Assembly: GCA_002315765.1 (NCBI GenBank)
Contig: DCIE01000055.1
Coordinates: forward strand, 6,903 to 70,902
From: Ruminococcaceae bacterium UBA1734
GTDB taxonomy: Bacteria; Bacillota; Clostridia; Oscillospirales; Acutalibacteraceae
Direction of reading: 5' to 3'
Length of the DNA stretch: 64,000 nucleotides
Shown here: one piece after another, positions 16,734 through 26,005 of the stretch
Position numbering within the stretch: the first letter of the stretch is position 1
How the letters are laid out: the number at the start of each line of letters is the position of its first letter
Notes under the pieces: generated by a model
Databases searched by the model: none
Seen by the model: only the letters and a program-made list of their open reading frames with translations
What the model was told of the DNA's origin: nothing
Position numbers and translations under genes: made by a program

Positions 16734-17388
16734 GCTTATTGTTATTGAGGGGCTTGACGGCAGCGGAAAGTCAACACAACTTAACCTTTTGCCGGAGTTT
16801 TTTGAAAGCAAGGGGCTTGACTGTAAAACCGTTTCTTTTCCCTGTTACGAAAGCGACTCCAGTGCTCTTGTAAAAATGTACTTAAAGGGTGAATTCGGCA
16901 CAAAACCAAGCGATGTAAACGCATTTGCTTCCTCGGTTTTTTATACGGTTGACCGTTTTGCGTCTTATAAAAAAGACTGGGGCGACTTTTATAATAACGG
17001 AGGTGTGATAATATCGGGAAGATATACCACCTCTAACGCGGTTCACCAAACCTCAAAACTACCGAAGGAAGAGTGGGAAACTTTCCTGGATTGGCTTTAT
17101 GATTTTGAGTATAACAAGGTGGGTATTCCGAAGCCGGACAAGGTTATTTTCCTTGATATGCCGGTGGATGTCTCGCAAAAACTTCTAAGCGGAAGATACG
17201 GCGGCAACGAATCCCAAAAGGATATCCACGAAAGTGATACGGAGTATCTTAGCAAATGCCGAGAATCTGCGTATTTTACGGCAAAGTATTCCGATTGGAC
17301 CATAATATCCTGTGCCGAAAACGGAGAGCCGAGAAGCGTGGAGGATATTTCAAAGGATATACAAAACGAAGTTATGAAGGTGCTGTAA
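16726..17388 (+). CDS. tmk: Thymidylate kinase
   Basis: A 220-residue P-loop kinase: GLDGSGKST at residues 9-17, then the DRFASYKKDW region in place of the usual DR(Y/H) motif and SGRYTTSN for substrate binding. It makes dTDP from dTMP and follows thyX with an 8-base overlap. It belongs to the branch often annotated as thymidylate kinase-like in Clostridia. Confidence 0.88.
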   Translation: MGKLIVIEGLDGSGKSTQLNLLPEFFESKGLDCKTVSFPCYESDSSALVKMYLKGEFGTKPSDVNAFASSVFYTVDRFASYKKDWGDFYNNGGVIISGRYTTSNAVHQTSKLPKEEWETFLDWLYDFEYNKVGIPKPDKVIFLDMPVDVSQKLLSGRYGGNESQKDIHESDTEYLSKCRESAYFTAKYSDWTIISCAENGEPRSVEDISKDIQNEVMKVL

Positions 17389-17937
17389 ATGATATATGTT
17401 TTTTTGGCAAAGGGCTTTGAAGAGCTTGAGGCACTGGCTCCGGTAGATATATTAAGACGGGGCGGAGTAGAGGTAAAAACCGTGGGTGTTTATGAAAAAA
17501 CCGTTTTGGGTTCTCATAATATTCCGGTAACCTGCGATATTTTAATTGATGAAATCGAAAACATCGACAGTATTGATGGAATTGTCCTTCCGGGAGGAAT
17601 GCCCGGAACGATTAACCTTGAGCAAAGCGAAAAGGTACAAAAAATAATAGATGTTTGCAACCAAAAGGGAAAGATAGTATCGGCAATTTGTGCCGCACCG
17701 TCCATTTTAGGACATAAGGGCATTTTAAAGGGCAAAAAAGCCACCTGTTACACCGGTTTTGAAAAGGATTTAATCGGAGCCGATGTTTGCAATTGCCCTG
17801 TGGTAAGGGACGGAAATATTATTACCGGTTTCGGCGCCGGAGGAGCATTTCAGTTTGGTTTTAAGCTTCTTGAAGCGGTTAAGGGTGCCGATAAATCAGA
17901 AGAAATAAGAAAATCCATGCGATTTGGAGAAAGATAA
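17389..17937 (+). CDS. DJ-1/PfpI family protein
   Basis: A 182-residue protein with the glutamine-amidotransferase-like fold. The nucleophile elbow AICAAPS places the reactive Cys at 101, with Glu in GFEELEA near residue 12. Relatives are glyoxalase/deglycase-like or oxidative stress proteins; the substrate cannot be read from sequence. Its start directly follows the tmk stop, so it is part of this operon. Confidence 0.88.
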   Translation: MIYVFLAKGFEELEALAPVDILRRGGVEVKTVGVYEKTVLGSHNIPVTCDILIDEIENIDSIDGIVLPGGMPGTINLEQSEKVQKIIDVCNQKGKIVSAICAAPSILGHKGILKGKKATCYTGFEKDLIGADVCNCPVVRDGNIITGFGAGGAFQFGFKLLEAVKGADKSEEIRKSMRFGER

Positions 17938-17940
17938 TAA

Positions 17941-19110
17941 ATGGACGAAAAAAAACGAGACAATTCGGTGCCGGGATTAGATGAATTCAGCATTGAAAAC
18001 GGATTTATGATTGATGACGGTGCTTGTGAAAATACGGCAGGTGCAAAAAAGAGCCACAGTCGTGGTAAAAGCGCCTTATCCACGGCAATATGGATAATTT
18101 CCATAATTGTGGTTTCGGTGGGCATTGCTTTCGGCGCAATTTATGCCGGAGCCGATTATTTGGGGATAGGTTTCGGCCGTGGCGGAAACAAAGAAATGGA
18201 AATAGATAAAGGCTCGGGAACAGCCCAAATAGCCCAAAGACTTAACGATGTGGGTGTTGTTAAAATCCCCGTGCTTTTCAGAGCATACTGTAAACTGAAG
18301 CATTATGACGGAAAGTTTAAGTACGGAGTTTACACCTTCGACAGCGAACTCGGATATGATTCTATTGCTCAAATGCTTATGACCGAGGGAGCCAAAGCCG
18401 AAAGTGTTAAGGTAACAATTAAAGAAGGTTCTACCGTTGATGAAATTGCCGAACTACTTGAAAAAAGCAAGGTTTGTACCAAATCCGACTTTATAGATGC
18501 GGTACAAAACGGCGATTTTGACTATGATTTTATTAAGGGAATACCGGTAGAAAGTGTGCATTACCGTTTAGAGGGCTATCTTTTTGCCGATACTTATAAT
18601 TTTTATAATTACGACTCGGCAAAGTGCGCTTTTTTGGCTGTTGATAAAATGCTGGGTAATCTTGACAAAAAATTAAAATCGGCAAATATAGATATTAATA
18701 ATCTTACGGTTAATTTAAAGCCCTATACTTTCCACGAAATTTTGACCATGTCTTCTATTGTGGAGCTTGAAGCAGGAGGCAACAAGACGGAAATGCCTAA
18801 GGTTGCGGCAGTTTTCTTCAACCGACTCCAAAGCGATGATTTTGCCACACTGGGTTCATCCCCCACAAGGAAATATCCCTACGGAAACGGTATGTATAAC
18901 ACCTACGAATGTTCGGGACTTCCGGTAGGACCTCTTTGTTCTACGGGAATAGAAACAATAAAGGCAACCCTTTCGCCACAGCAAAATTTTGAATATTTCT
19001 ATTTTGTTACCGATGCAAAAATGAAATTTTATTATAATAAAACCATTGCACAGCATAATGCAACCATAGCAAAATTACAAGCGGAGAAAAATTGGATATA
19101 TGAAGACTGA
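17941..19110 (+). CDS. mltG: Endolytic murein transglycosylase MltG
   Basis: A 389-residue protein: a cytosolic N-terminus of about 45 residues, one span (residues 48-70), a LysM-like subdomain, and the YceG catalytic domain with the Glu in MSSIVELEAG (Glu275). It cuts nascent glycan strands and sets their length. Downstream it overlaps the U32 peptidase gene by 11 bases, a common clostridial arrangement. Confidence 0.92.
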   Translation: MDEKKRDNSVPGLDEFSIENGFMIDDGACENTAGAKKSHSRGKSALSTAIWIISIIVVSVGIAFGAIYAGADYLGIGFGRGGNKEMEIDKGSGTAQIAQRLNDVGVVKIPVLFRAYCKLKHYDGKFKYGVYTFDSELGYDSIAQMLMTEGAKAESVKVTIKEGSTVDEIAELLEKSKVCTKSDFIDAVQNGDFDYDFIKGIPVESVHYRLEGYLFADTYNFYNYDSAKCAFLAVDKMLGNLDKKLKSANIDINNLTVNLKPYTFHEILTMSSIVELEAGGNKTEMPKVAAVFFNRLQSDDFATLGSSPTRKYPYGNGMYNTYECSGLPVGPLCSTGIETIKATLSPQQNFEYFYFVTDAKMKFYYNKTIAQHNATIAKLQAEKNWIYED

Positions 19111-20329
19111 AAAAACCGTACCGGAGTTGCTTTGTCCGGCGGGAGATTTACAAAGACTTAAAACTGCGGTAGACTTCGGAGCCGATGCAGTATATATTGC
19201 GGGAAAAGAGTTCGGAATGAGGACTGCCTCGGCAAATTTCGGCATAGAGGAACTTAAAGAGGGTGTGAAATATGCCCACGATAGAGGTGTTAGGATACAT
19301 ATTACCTGCAATACCATTCCCCACGATGATGAAATTGAAAGGCTTCCCGAGTTTTTAAAGACCTTAAACGAAATCGGGGTTGATGCCATTATCGCCTCTG
19401 ATTTAGGTACCATTTCCCTTGTTAAAAAATATGCTCCCGACTGCGAACTTCATATTTCGGTACAGTCGGGTACGGTAAACGCCCTTACGGCAACCGAATT
19501 TTACAAAATGGGGGCAAAAAGAGTAGTTCTTGCAAGAGAGCTTTCTTTAGAGGAAATTGCCCATATAAGAGCCAATATCCCTCAAGAGTTAGAACTTGAG
19601 GCATTCGGACACGGCGCTATGTGCGTTTCCTTTTCGGCAAGATGTTTGCTTTCGAGCTATATGACCGGCAGAGATGCAAACAGAGGGGACTGTGCTCAGC
19701 CTTGCAGATGGAGTTATTCTTTAATGGAACAAACAAGACCGGGACAGTATTTTGATATAACCGAAAACGAAAAAGGTACATATATTCTTAACGCAAATGA
19801 TATGTGTATGGCTCCGCATCTTCAAAAAATGATGAATGCGGGAGTATCAAGTATAAAAATCGAAGGCAGGGCAAAAACCGAATACTATGTTGCGGTTACG
19901 GCTAATGCCTACCGTGGAGCCTTGGACTCATTAAAGGAATGTGAGGGAGAATGGACCTGTCCTTCTTGGGTTCTTGAGGAACTTAACACCATAAGCCACA
20001 GGACATATTCCACCGGTTTTTATTTCGGCAGACCTGAAAATGCCCAAACCTATAAAGATGCAGGATATATAAGAGATTATGCTCTTGCAGGGGTTGTAGA
20101 GGGCTATGAAAACGGCAAGGTTACGGCAATTCTTAAAAATAAATTTCTCGCAGGAACAACCCTTAACTGCCTTGAAGCGGGAAGTGTTCCTTTTGAGCTT
20201 GATACTACACTTTTGTATGATGAAAACGACAATCAAATAGAATCGGCACCACACCCTATGCAGATAATAAAAATACCCTTTGAAAGACCCATAAAGAAAG
20301 GTTCAATGCTAAGGATGAAAACCGAATAA
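19100..20329 (+). CDS. Peptidase U32 family protein
   Basis: A 409-residue protein beginning with the U32 signature ELLCPAGDLQRLKTAVDFGADAVY. The central block FGHGAMCVSFSARC and NRGDCAQPCRW holds four conserved Cys that may bind an Fe-S cluster. Family members TrhP/RlhA act in tRNA or rRNA hydroxylation rather than as collagenases, so an RNA-modification role is likely. It follows mltG by overlap. Confidence 0.88.
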   Translation: MKTEKTVPELLCPAGDLQRLKTAVDFGADAVYIAGKEFGMRTASANFGIEELKEGVKYAHDRGVRIHITCNTIPHDDEIERLPEFLKTLNEIGVDAIIASDLGTISLVKKYAPDCELHISVQSGTVNALTATEFYKMGAKRVVLARELSLEEIAHIRANIPQELELEAFGHGAMCVSFSARCLLSSYMTGRDANRGDCAQPCRWSYSLMEQTRPGQYFDITENEKGTYILNANDMCMAPHLQKMMNAGVSSIKIEGRAKTEYYVAVTANAYRGALDSLKECEGEWTCPSWVLEELNTISHRTYSTGFYFGRPENAQTYKDAGYIRDYALAGVVEGYENGKVTAILKNKFLAGTTLNCLEAGSVPFELDTTLLYDENDNQIESAPHPMQIIKIPFERPIKKGSMLRMKTE

Positions 20330-20338
20330 AGAAATAAA

Positions 20339-20372
20339 ACCTCGGTAATAATTGTATTATCGAGGTGTTTTT
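20339..20372 (+). terminator. 12-bp terminator hairpin that includes the next gene's ribosome site
   Basis: 20339-20350 pairs with 20355-20366 over 12 positions (one G-U) around a four-base loop, followed by GTTTTT and then immediately ATG at 20373. The 3' arm contains GAGGTG, the only ribosome site for the PBP gene. Terminator formation would stop the U32 transcript and mask translation of the PBP. Confidence 0.8.
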
Positions 20373-21968
20373 ATGAAAAAAATTAAGATAAGCTTTGCAA
20401 AAAGGGCAACGGTTTGCTTTTTTCTTATTATCTGTTTGTTTTTTTGCACCGTTTTAAGGGTTGGAGATATAGCCCTTAGCAGTGAATACCTAACCATACA
20501 GTCTAATCAAAGTTCATATCGTATAAGTATTTCCCGCCTTAGGGGAACCATATATGATTGCAATTTGTTGCCCATTACAAATAACCGGTCGGATGTTTAT
20601 ATTGCGGCATCTTCGGCACCAAATACCATTATAGCTCTTTCGGAGAGCCTAAAAAAAGAAGAATATAAAGAAATTACCGAAAAGTTTAAAGAGAACAACT
20701 TTGCGGTTTTAAAGGTGGGGGAAAGGGTAAACTGTGAAAATGTTGCCAACACCCAGGTGGTATCTACCGATAATGACAGTGCTTTGGCAAAGCACATAGT
20801 GGGATATACAGACGACTCGGGGCACGGTGTTTGCGGAATACAAAAGGCTTACGATAATATTCTTTACAGCAAAAAAACCGTAGATGCAGTATTTTCGGTT
20901 AACGGAAAGGGAGAAACACTTTACGGAATAGAGCCTGATTTTGAAAACGATTTTTCGGTTACAAATTCGGGAGTGGTTACCACCTTAGACCTTACAATCC
21001 AAAAAGCAGTCGAGGAAGCAGGGAATAATCTAAATAAGGGTTGCATAATAATTTGTGATGCAAATGAGGGAAAAATTAAGGCTATGGTAAGCCGACCTGA
21101 TTTTGACCTTAATAATCTTGCTAAGGATATAAACAACCCGAATTACCCTTTTTTAAACCGTGCTTTGTCAGCTTGTCCCGTAGGTTCGGTTTTTAAACCA
21201 TGTGTTGCCGCTGCGGCTTTGGAAAACGGCAACAAGTATTTTTGTTACGATTGCAAAGGAAAATGCAAGATAATTGACCGATACTTTTCCTGCCACGAAA
21301 AAAGCGGACACGGTGTAGTGGGGCTTAAGGATGCCTTAAGTTTTTCCTGCAACACATATTTTTATAATTTGGGAATAAACTTAGGCGGAGAAAAAATATA
21401 TAATACGGCAAAAAAATTAGGGTTCGGAAACAGTCTTAAAATCGGCAATAACATAAAAACCGATAAGGGCAATTTGACAAGCATTGAAAATCTTAAAAAC
21501 GATGCGCTTTTAGCCAACTTTTCCATAGGTCAGGGGGATATTACGGTGTCTCCTACATCTATGCTGACATTGTATTTGGCAATAGTGGGCGAGGGAAAAT
21601 ACAGTTTACCCCATATAATAGAGGGAACCGTAAGCGAAAATAATTTTGTGCCCTACGATTACGGAAATAAGACAACTGTTATGGAAAAAGAAACGGCAAA
21701 TTATATAAAAACGGCACTTAGAGATGTGGTTTTAAAGGGAACGGGAAAAACAGCAAACAGCGAAAATGTGGAAATATCGGGAAAAACAGCAACTGCACAA
21801 ACGGGAAAATATTATAAAAACGGTGCCGAAATCACAAATAGTTGGTTTTGCGGATTTTTTCCTTATGATAAACCCGAGTATGTAGGAATAGTTATGTCCC
21901 AGGGAGAAAGTAAGACCTCTACTGCCGAAATTTTTAAAGAAATAGCTGAAAAAATATATAATAAATAA
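20373..21968 (+). CDS. Class B penicillin-binding protein (transpeptidase)
   Basis: A 531-residue protein with an N-terminal span (about residues 10-28), the dimer-domain entry RGTIYDCN, and the transpeptidase motifs SVFK (SxxK), SCN (SxN) and KTA (third motif, normally KTG). It crosslinks peptidoglycan outside the membrane; length and style resemble PBP2/SpoVD relatives without PASTA domains. ATG at 20373 follows GAGGTG with 6 bases. The KTA variant also occurs as KTATAQ in other clostridial PBPs to my knowledge, so it need not mean loss of activity. Division, elongation or sporulation role cannot be decided. Confidence 0.85.
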   Translation: MKKIKISFAKRATVCFFLIICLFFCTVLRVGDIALSSEYLTIQSNQSSYRISISRLRGTIYDCNLLPITNNRSDVYIAASSAPNTIIALSESLKKEEYKEITEKFKENNFAVLKVGERVNCENVANTQVVSTDNDSALAKHIVGYTDDSGHGVCGIQKAYDNILYSKKTVDAVFSVNGKGETLYGIEPDFENDFSVTNSGVVTTLDLTIQKAVEEAGNNLNKGCIIICDANEGKIKAMVSRPDFDLNNLAKDINNPNYPFLNRALSACPVGSVFKPCVAAAALENGNKYFCYDCKGKCKIIDRYFSCHEKSGHGVVGLKDALSFSCNTYFYNLGINLGGEKIYNTAKKLGFGNSLKIGNNIKTDKGNLTSIENLKNDALLANFSIGQGDITVSPTSMLTLYLAIVGEGKYSLPHIIEGTVSENNFVPYDYGNKTTVMEKETANYIKTALRDVVLKGTGKTANSENVEISGKTATAQTGKYYKNGAEITNSWFCGFFPYDKPEYVGIVMSQGESKTSTAEIFKEIAEKIYNK

Positions 21969-21996
21969 TTGTGCCTAAACAAAATAGTCAAGAGTC

Positions 21997-22025
21997 TTGA
22001 CAGCATAGCGATATGTTGCTATAAT
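21997..22025 (+). promoter_or_regulatory. Perfect sigma-A promoter of citrate operon
   Basis: TTGACA (21997-22002), 17 bases, TATAAT (22020-22025). Both hexamers match consensus exactly, so the operon is probably held in check by a repressor. Confidence 0.85.
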
Positions 22026-22033
22026 TGTATACA
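22026..22033. promoter_or_regulatory. Candidate GntR operator TGTATACA
   Basis: A perfect palindrome that begins right after the -10 box, with further AT-rich flanks. GntR/FadR proteins bind short palindromes with GT-N(2-3)-AC cores. The operon encodes such a protein as its second gene, so autoregulation is the simple reading. Confidence 0.5.
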
Positions 22034-22058
22034 GATATGCAAGAAATGAGGTAGAGAT

Positions 22059-23441
22059 ATGCTTGAATTATCAAATAAGAGTAATTTATTAGAGCAGGAT
22101 ACTTATAAATATTCATTGCAGGATATAGAAAATCCTAATTTATACCGTGATTTTTATAATTACAAGGAAGTGCCGAAGGTTGCTTTTAACCATCGCCGTG
22201 TGCCTATCGGTATGCCTAAAGACATTTGGATAACCGACACTTCTTTGAGAGACGGTCAGCAGTCGGTTGAACCTTATTCGGTTGAGCAGATAGTGGAACT
22301 TTATAAATATATGTCAAGGCTCGGCGGTCCTTACGGAATTATTCGCCAAACCGAATTTTTCGTTTACAGCAAAAAGGATAGAGAGGCTATTGCAAAATGT
22401 CAGGAATTAGGACTTAAATTTCCTGAAATTACTACCTGGATAAGAGCCAACAAGGAAGATTTTAAGCTTGTTAAAGATTTAGGGATAAGGGAAACGGGAA
22501 TTTTGGTTTCCTGTAGTGATTATCATATTTTTAAGAAGCTGAAAATGACAAGAAAACAGGCAATGGATATGTATTTAGCCTCGGTTGCACAGGCGTTTGA
22601 AGCAGGTGTAATGCCCAGATGTCATCTTGAGGATATTACAAGGGCTGATTTTTACGGATTTGTAGTACCCTTTGTAAACGAACTAATGAAGATGTCAAGA
22701 GATGCGGGAATTCCGGTTAGAATAAGGGCTTGTGATACTATGGGATACGGAGTACCCTATCCCGAGGTTGCCTTGCCGAGAAGTGTTCCGGGAATTATTT
22801 ACGGATTACAGCAGTATTCCGATGTTCCGAGCGAAATGCTTGAGTGGCACGGACATAACGATTTTTATAAAGCCGTTGCCAATGCTTCAACTGCGTGGCT
22901 TTACGGTGCTTCTGCGGTAAACTGTTCTTTGTTGGGAATAGGGGAACGCACGGGAAATGTTCCTCTTGAAGCAATGGTTATGGAGTATGCATCACTCAGA
23001 GGTTCATTTGACGGAATGGAGCCTACGGTAATAACCGAAATAGCCGAATATTTTAAAAGGGAAATCGGCTATAAAATTCCGCCGATGACACCTTTTGTGG
23101 GTAAGAATTTTAATGTTACACGAGCCGGAATACACGCTGACGGACTTTTAAAAGACCAAGAAATTTACAACATTTTCGATACCGAAAAAATCCTTGACAG
23201 ACCTGCTTCGGTAATGCTGGGTAAGACTTCCGGACTTGCGGGAATTGCCTATTGGATAAATCAAAATTATAAACTGTCAGGCAAAATGGAAGTGGATAAG
23301 AAAAGCGGTTTGGTTGTAAAGCTAAAGGAATGGATAGACAAAGAGTACGAGGGCGGAAGACAAACAACCCTTTCTTCTTCCGAGATTGAAACCAAGATAG
23401 AAGAATTTTCAGGCGGATTGCTTAAAGGAGGACTTTCATAA
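22059..23441 (+). CDS. Re-type citrate synthase (HMGL-like family)
   Basis: A 460-residue protein of the isopropylmalate/homocitrate synthase superfamily: TDTSLRDGQQS (catalytic Arg-Asp and metal Asp), EWHGHND (metal His pair), and RAGIHADG. The lysine/leucine LeuA regulatory domain is missing. Its place before aconitase and isocitrate dehydrogenase, and the absence of leu or lys genes, fit Re-citrate synthase as in Clostridium kluyveri, an oxygen-sensitive Mn/Co enzyme that makes citrate from oxaloacetate and acetyl-CoA. Homocitrate or isopropylmalate synthase is the alternative. Confidence 0.8.
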   Translation: MLELSNKSNLLEQDTYKYSLQDIENPNLYRDFYNYKEVPKVAFNHRRVPIGMPKDIWITDTSLRDGQQSVEPYSVEQIVELYKYMSRLGGPYGIIRQTEFFVYSKKDREAIAKCQELGLKFPEITTWIRANKEDFKLVKDLGIRETGILVSCSDYHIFKKLKMTRKQAMDMYLASVAQAFEAGVMPRCHLEDITRADFYGFVVPFVNELMKMSRDAGIPVRIRACDTMGYGVPYPEVALPRSVPGIIYGLQQYSDVPSEMLEWHGHNDFYKAVANASTAWLYGASAVNCSLLGIGERTGNVPLEAMVMEYASLRGSFDGMEPTVITEIAEYFKREIGYKIPPMTPFVGKNFNVTRAGIHADGLLKDQEIYNIFDTEKILDRPASVMLGKTSGLAGIAYWINQNYKLSGKMEVDKKSGLVVKLKEWIDKEYEGGRQTTLSSSEIETKIEEFSGGLLKGGLS

Positions 23442-24079
23442 TGGAACATAAAACCATATCTTTGGCAGACCAGGTTTTTGAACATATTGAAAACGATATT
23501 CTTAGCGGTAATTATAAGAGAGGCGATATTTTAACCGAATCAAAATTAAGTACCATGCTTGGTGTAAGTCGCACTCCCATAAGGGAGGCACTCCGCCGAC
23601 TTGAGCAGGAGCATCTTATTGAAGAAACGGGAAAAGGTGCCATTGTAATCGGTATTACCGAAAACGACCTTGAGGATATTTTTCTTATAAGAACAAAATT
23701 GGAAGGACTTGTTTGTAGAATTGTTGCGGAAAACCGTACCGAAGAGCAACTTGCCCAACTTAAGGAAACTGTTGAGCTTCAGGAATTTTATCTTAATAAG
23801 CAGGACCCCGACAGAATAAAACTGATGGACAATAAATTCCACGAGCTTATTTATAAATTCAGCGGAAGAAATATTTTTACCGAGATTTTGATACCTTTAC
23901 ACAAAAAAGTGCAAAAGTACAGAAGGGCTTCGATAACAAACAAAAGTCGGGCAGATGCATCGGTGGCAGAGCATAAGGCAATTTTAGAAGCCATAAGCGA
24001 AAAAGACAGCCAAAAGGCGTATGAACTTTCCGTAAAACATATTGAAAATGCCTACAACAATATCAAAGGAGTAAAGTAA
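23441..24079 (+). CDS. GntR family regulator with FCD domain
   Basis: A 212-residue protein: winged helix at residues 8-75 (SKLSTMLGVSRTPIREALRRLEQEHLI) and an FCD helical domain from about 85, with metal-binding residues in DNKFHELI, AEHKAILEAI and the KHIENA helix. FCD domains bind organic acids with a metal, so citrate or 2-oxoglutarate is a reasonable ligand guess. The start overlaps the citrate synthase stop (TAATGG), and the stop overlaps the aconitase start. Confidence 0.9.
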   Translation: MEHKTISLADQVFEHIENDILSGNYKRGDILTESKLSTMLGVSRTPIREALRRLEQEHLIEETGKGAIVIGITENDLEDIFLIRTKLEGLVCRIVAENRTEEQLAQLKETVELQEFYLNKQDPDRIKLMDNKFHELIYKFSGRNIFTEILIPLHKKVQKYRRASITNKSRADASVAEHKAILEAISEKDSQKAYELSVKHIENAYNNIKGVK

Positions 24080-26004
24080 TGGGACTTACAATAGCACAAA
24101 AGATTATTAAAGAACACTTAATAAGCGGAGATATGGAAGTAGGTAGCGAAATAGCCCTTAAAATAGACCAGACTCTTACGCAAGACGCCACCGGTACAAT
24201 GGCATATCTTGAGTTTGAAACAATGGGACTTAAAAGGGTAAAAACCGAAAAAAGCGTTGCATACATAGACCATAATACTCTTCAATCGGGATTTGAAAAT
24301 GCCGATGACCATAGATATATTCAGTCGGTTGCCGAGAAGCACGGTATTTATTTTTCCCGTCCGGGAAACGGTATTTGCCATCAGGTTCATCTTGAACGCT
24401 TCGGAATACCCGGCAAAACCTTAATAGGCTCTGACAGTCATACCCCTACAGGCGGCGGTATCGGTATGCTTGCTATGGGTGCCGGTGGACTTGATGTTGC
24501 TGTTGCCATGGGAGGCGGTGCATATTATATCACAATGCCTAAAATGTATAAAGTAAATCTGACAGGAAGGCTAAAACCCTTTGTTTCGGCAAAGGATATC
24601 AGTCTTGAAATACTCCGTATTCTTTCGGTTAAGGGCGGAGTCGGTGCCATAATTGAATGGGGCGGAGAAGGCATTAAAACTCTATCCGTACCTGAAAGGG
24701 CAACAATAACAAATATGGGAACCGAGCTTGGTTGTACAACCTCTATTTTTCCGTCAGATGAAATCACAAGAGAATTTCTTAAATCTCAGGGAAGAGAAGA
24801 AGATTTTGTTGCAATTTCCGGCGACAGCGATGCAAAATACGATAAAATCATCGAAATAAATCTTGATGAATTAGAACCGCTTATTGCCTGTCCCCATAGT
24901 CCTGACAATGTGGTTACGGTGGCTTCGTTAAAGGGAACAAAGGTTGACCAGGTTTGTATAGGCTCTTGTACCAACTCTTCCCTTTTGGATATGCTGAAGG
25001 TTGCCGCCCTTTTAAAGGGAAAGACAATTAAACCGTCGGTCAGCCTTTCGGTTTCTCCCGGCTCAAAGCAGGTGCTTACAATGCTTTCGGACAGTGGAGC
25101 ATTAAGTCATATTTTAGCCTCAGGCGCAAGACTTCTTGAATGTGCCTGCGGACCTTGTATCGGAATGGGCTTTTCTCCTAATTCCAAGGGTGTTTCTCTG
25201 CGTACATTTAACCGTAATTTTGAGGGTAGAAGCGGTACCGCCGATGCGGGTGTATATCTTGTATCTCCGGAAACCGCCGTTGCTGCTGCTTTAACAGGCG
25301 AAATTACCGACCCGAGACTATTGGGAGAAATGCCGAAAATAGAAATGCCCTCAAGCTTTAAGATAAACGACACTGCCGTTTTAGACCCCGAAATTGAAGA
25401 AAAAGCACAAGCTGTTTCTATACTCAGAGGCCCGAATATTAAGCCTTTCCCCACTTCAAAGGCGGTGCTTGATACTTTAGAAGCCGAAATCTCTTTAAAG
25501 GTAGGAGATAATATTACCACCGACCACATTATGCCGGCAGGTGCAAAAATTTTGCCCTACCGTTCCAATATACCTCATTTATCACAGTTTTGTTTCGGAG
25601 TATGCGACAAGACTTTTCCCGAAAGAGCAAAGGCATTAGGCGAGAGCATTGTTGTGGGCGGAATAAATTACGGACAAGGCTCTTCAAGAGAACACGCCGC
25701 TTTGGTTCCTATGTATTTAGGTGTTCGTGCAGTTATTACCAAAAGCTTTGCGAGAATACATATAGCCAATTTAATAAACGCCGGAATTATGCCCCTTACT
25801 TTCGAAAATCAAGATGATTACGAAAAACTCAGTCAAGGGGACAAGTTGTCAATAAAGGATATTTATAAAGGTATGGACAGTGGCTCTGTAATGCTTAAAG
25901 ACGAAACAAACGGTGAAGAAATTAAACTTATTTGCAACTTTACCGAAAGACAAAAAAGCATATTAAAGGCCGGTGGACTTTTAGCCTTTACAAAGGAGAA
26001 TTAG
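24079..26004 (+). CDS. acnA: Aconitate hydratase
   Basis: A 641-residue monomeric-type aconitase of the shorter class. The [4Fe-4S] ligands are Cys in GSCTNSS and the pair in CACGPCIGMG; IGSDSHTPTGGG and GQGSSREHA are substrate-site motifs. It turns citrate into isocitrate. It sits between GntR and isocitrate dehydrogenase in a tight operon. 3-isopropylmalate dehydratase is unlikely since both large and swivelling domains are in one chain. Confidence 0.92.
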   Translation: MGLTIAQKIIKEHLISGDMEVGSEIALKIDQTLTQDATGTMAYLEFETMGLKRVKTEKSVAYIDHNTLQSGFENADDHRYIQSVAEKHGIYFSRPGNGICHQVHLERFGIPGKTLIGSDSHTPTGGGIGMLAMGAGGLDVAVAMGGGAYYITMPKMYKVNLTGRLKPFVSAKDISLEILRILSVKGGVGAIIEWGGEGIKTLSVPERATITNMGTELGCTTSIFPSDEITREFLKSQGREEDFVAISGDSDAKYDKIIEINLDELEPLIACPHSPDNVVTVASLKGTKVDQVCIGSCTNSSLLDMLKVAALLKGKTIKPSVSLSVSPGSKQVLTMLSDSGALSHILASGARLLECACGPCIGMGFSPNSKGVSLRTFNRNFEGRSGTADAGVYLVSPETAVAAALTGEITDPRLLGEMPKIEMPSSFKINDTAVLDPEIEEKAQAVSILRGPNIKPFPTSKAVLDTLEAEISLKVGDNITTDHIMPAGAKILPYRSNIPHLSQFCFGVCDKTFPERAKALGESIVVGGINYGQGSSREHAALVPMYLGVRAVITKSFARIHIANLINAGIMPLTFENQDDYEKLSQGDKLSIKDIYKGMDSGSVMLKDETNGEEIKLICNFTERQKSILKAGGLLAFTKEN

Positions 26005-26005
26005 T

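Noticed and set aside
22059..23441. Leucine or lysine biosynthesis gene (isopropylmalate or homocitrate synthase)
   Set aside because: No LeuA regulatory domain and no leu or lys genes nearby; neighbours are aconitase and isocitrate dehydrogenase. Kept only as an alternative.
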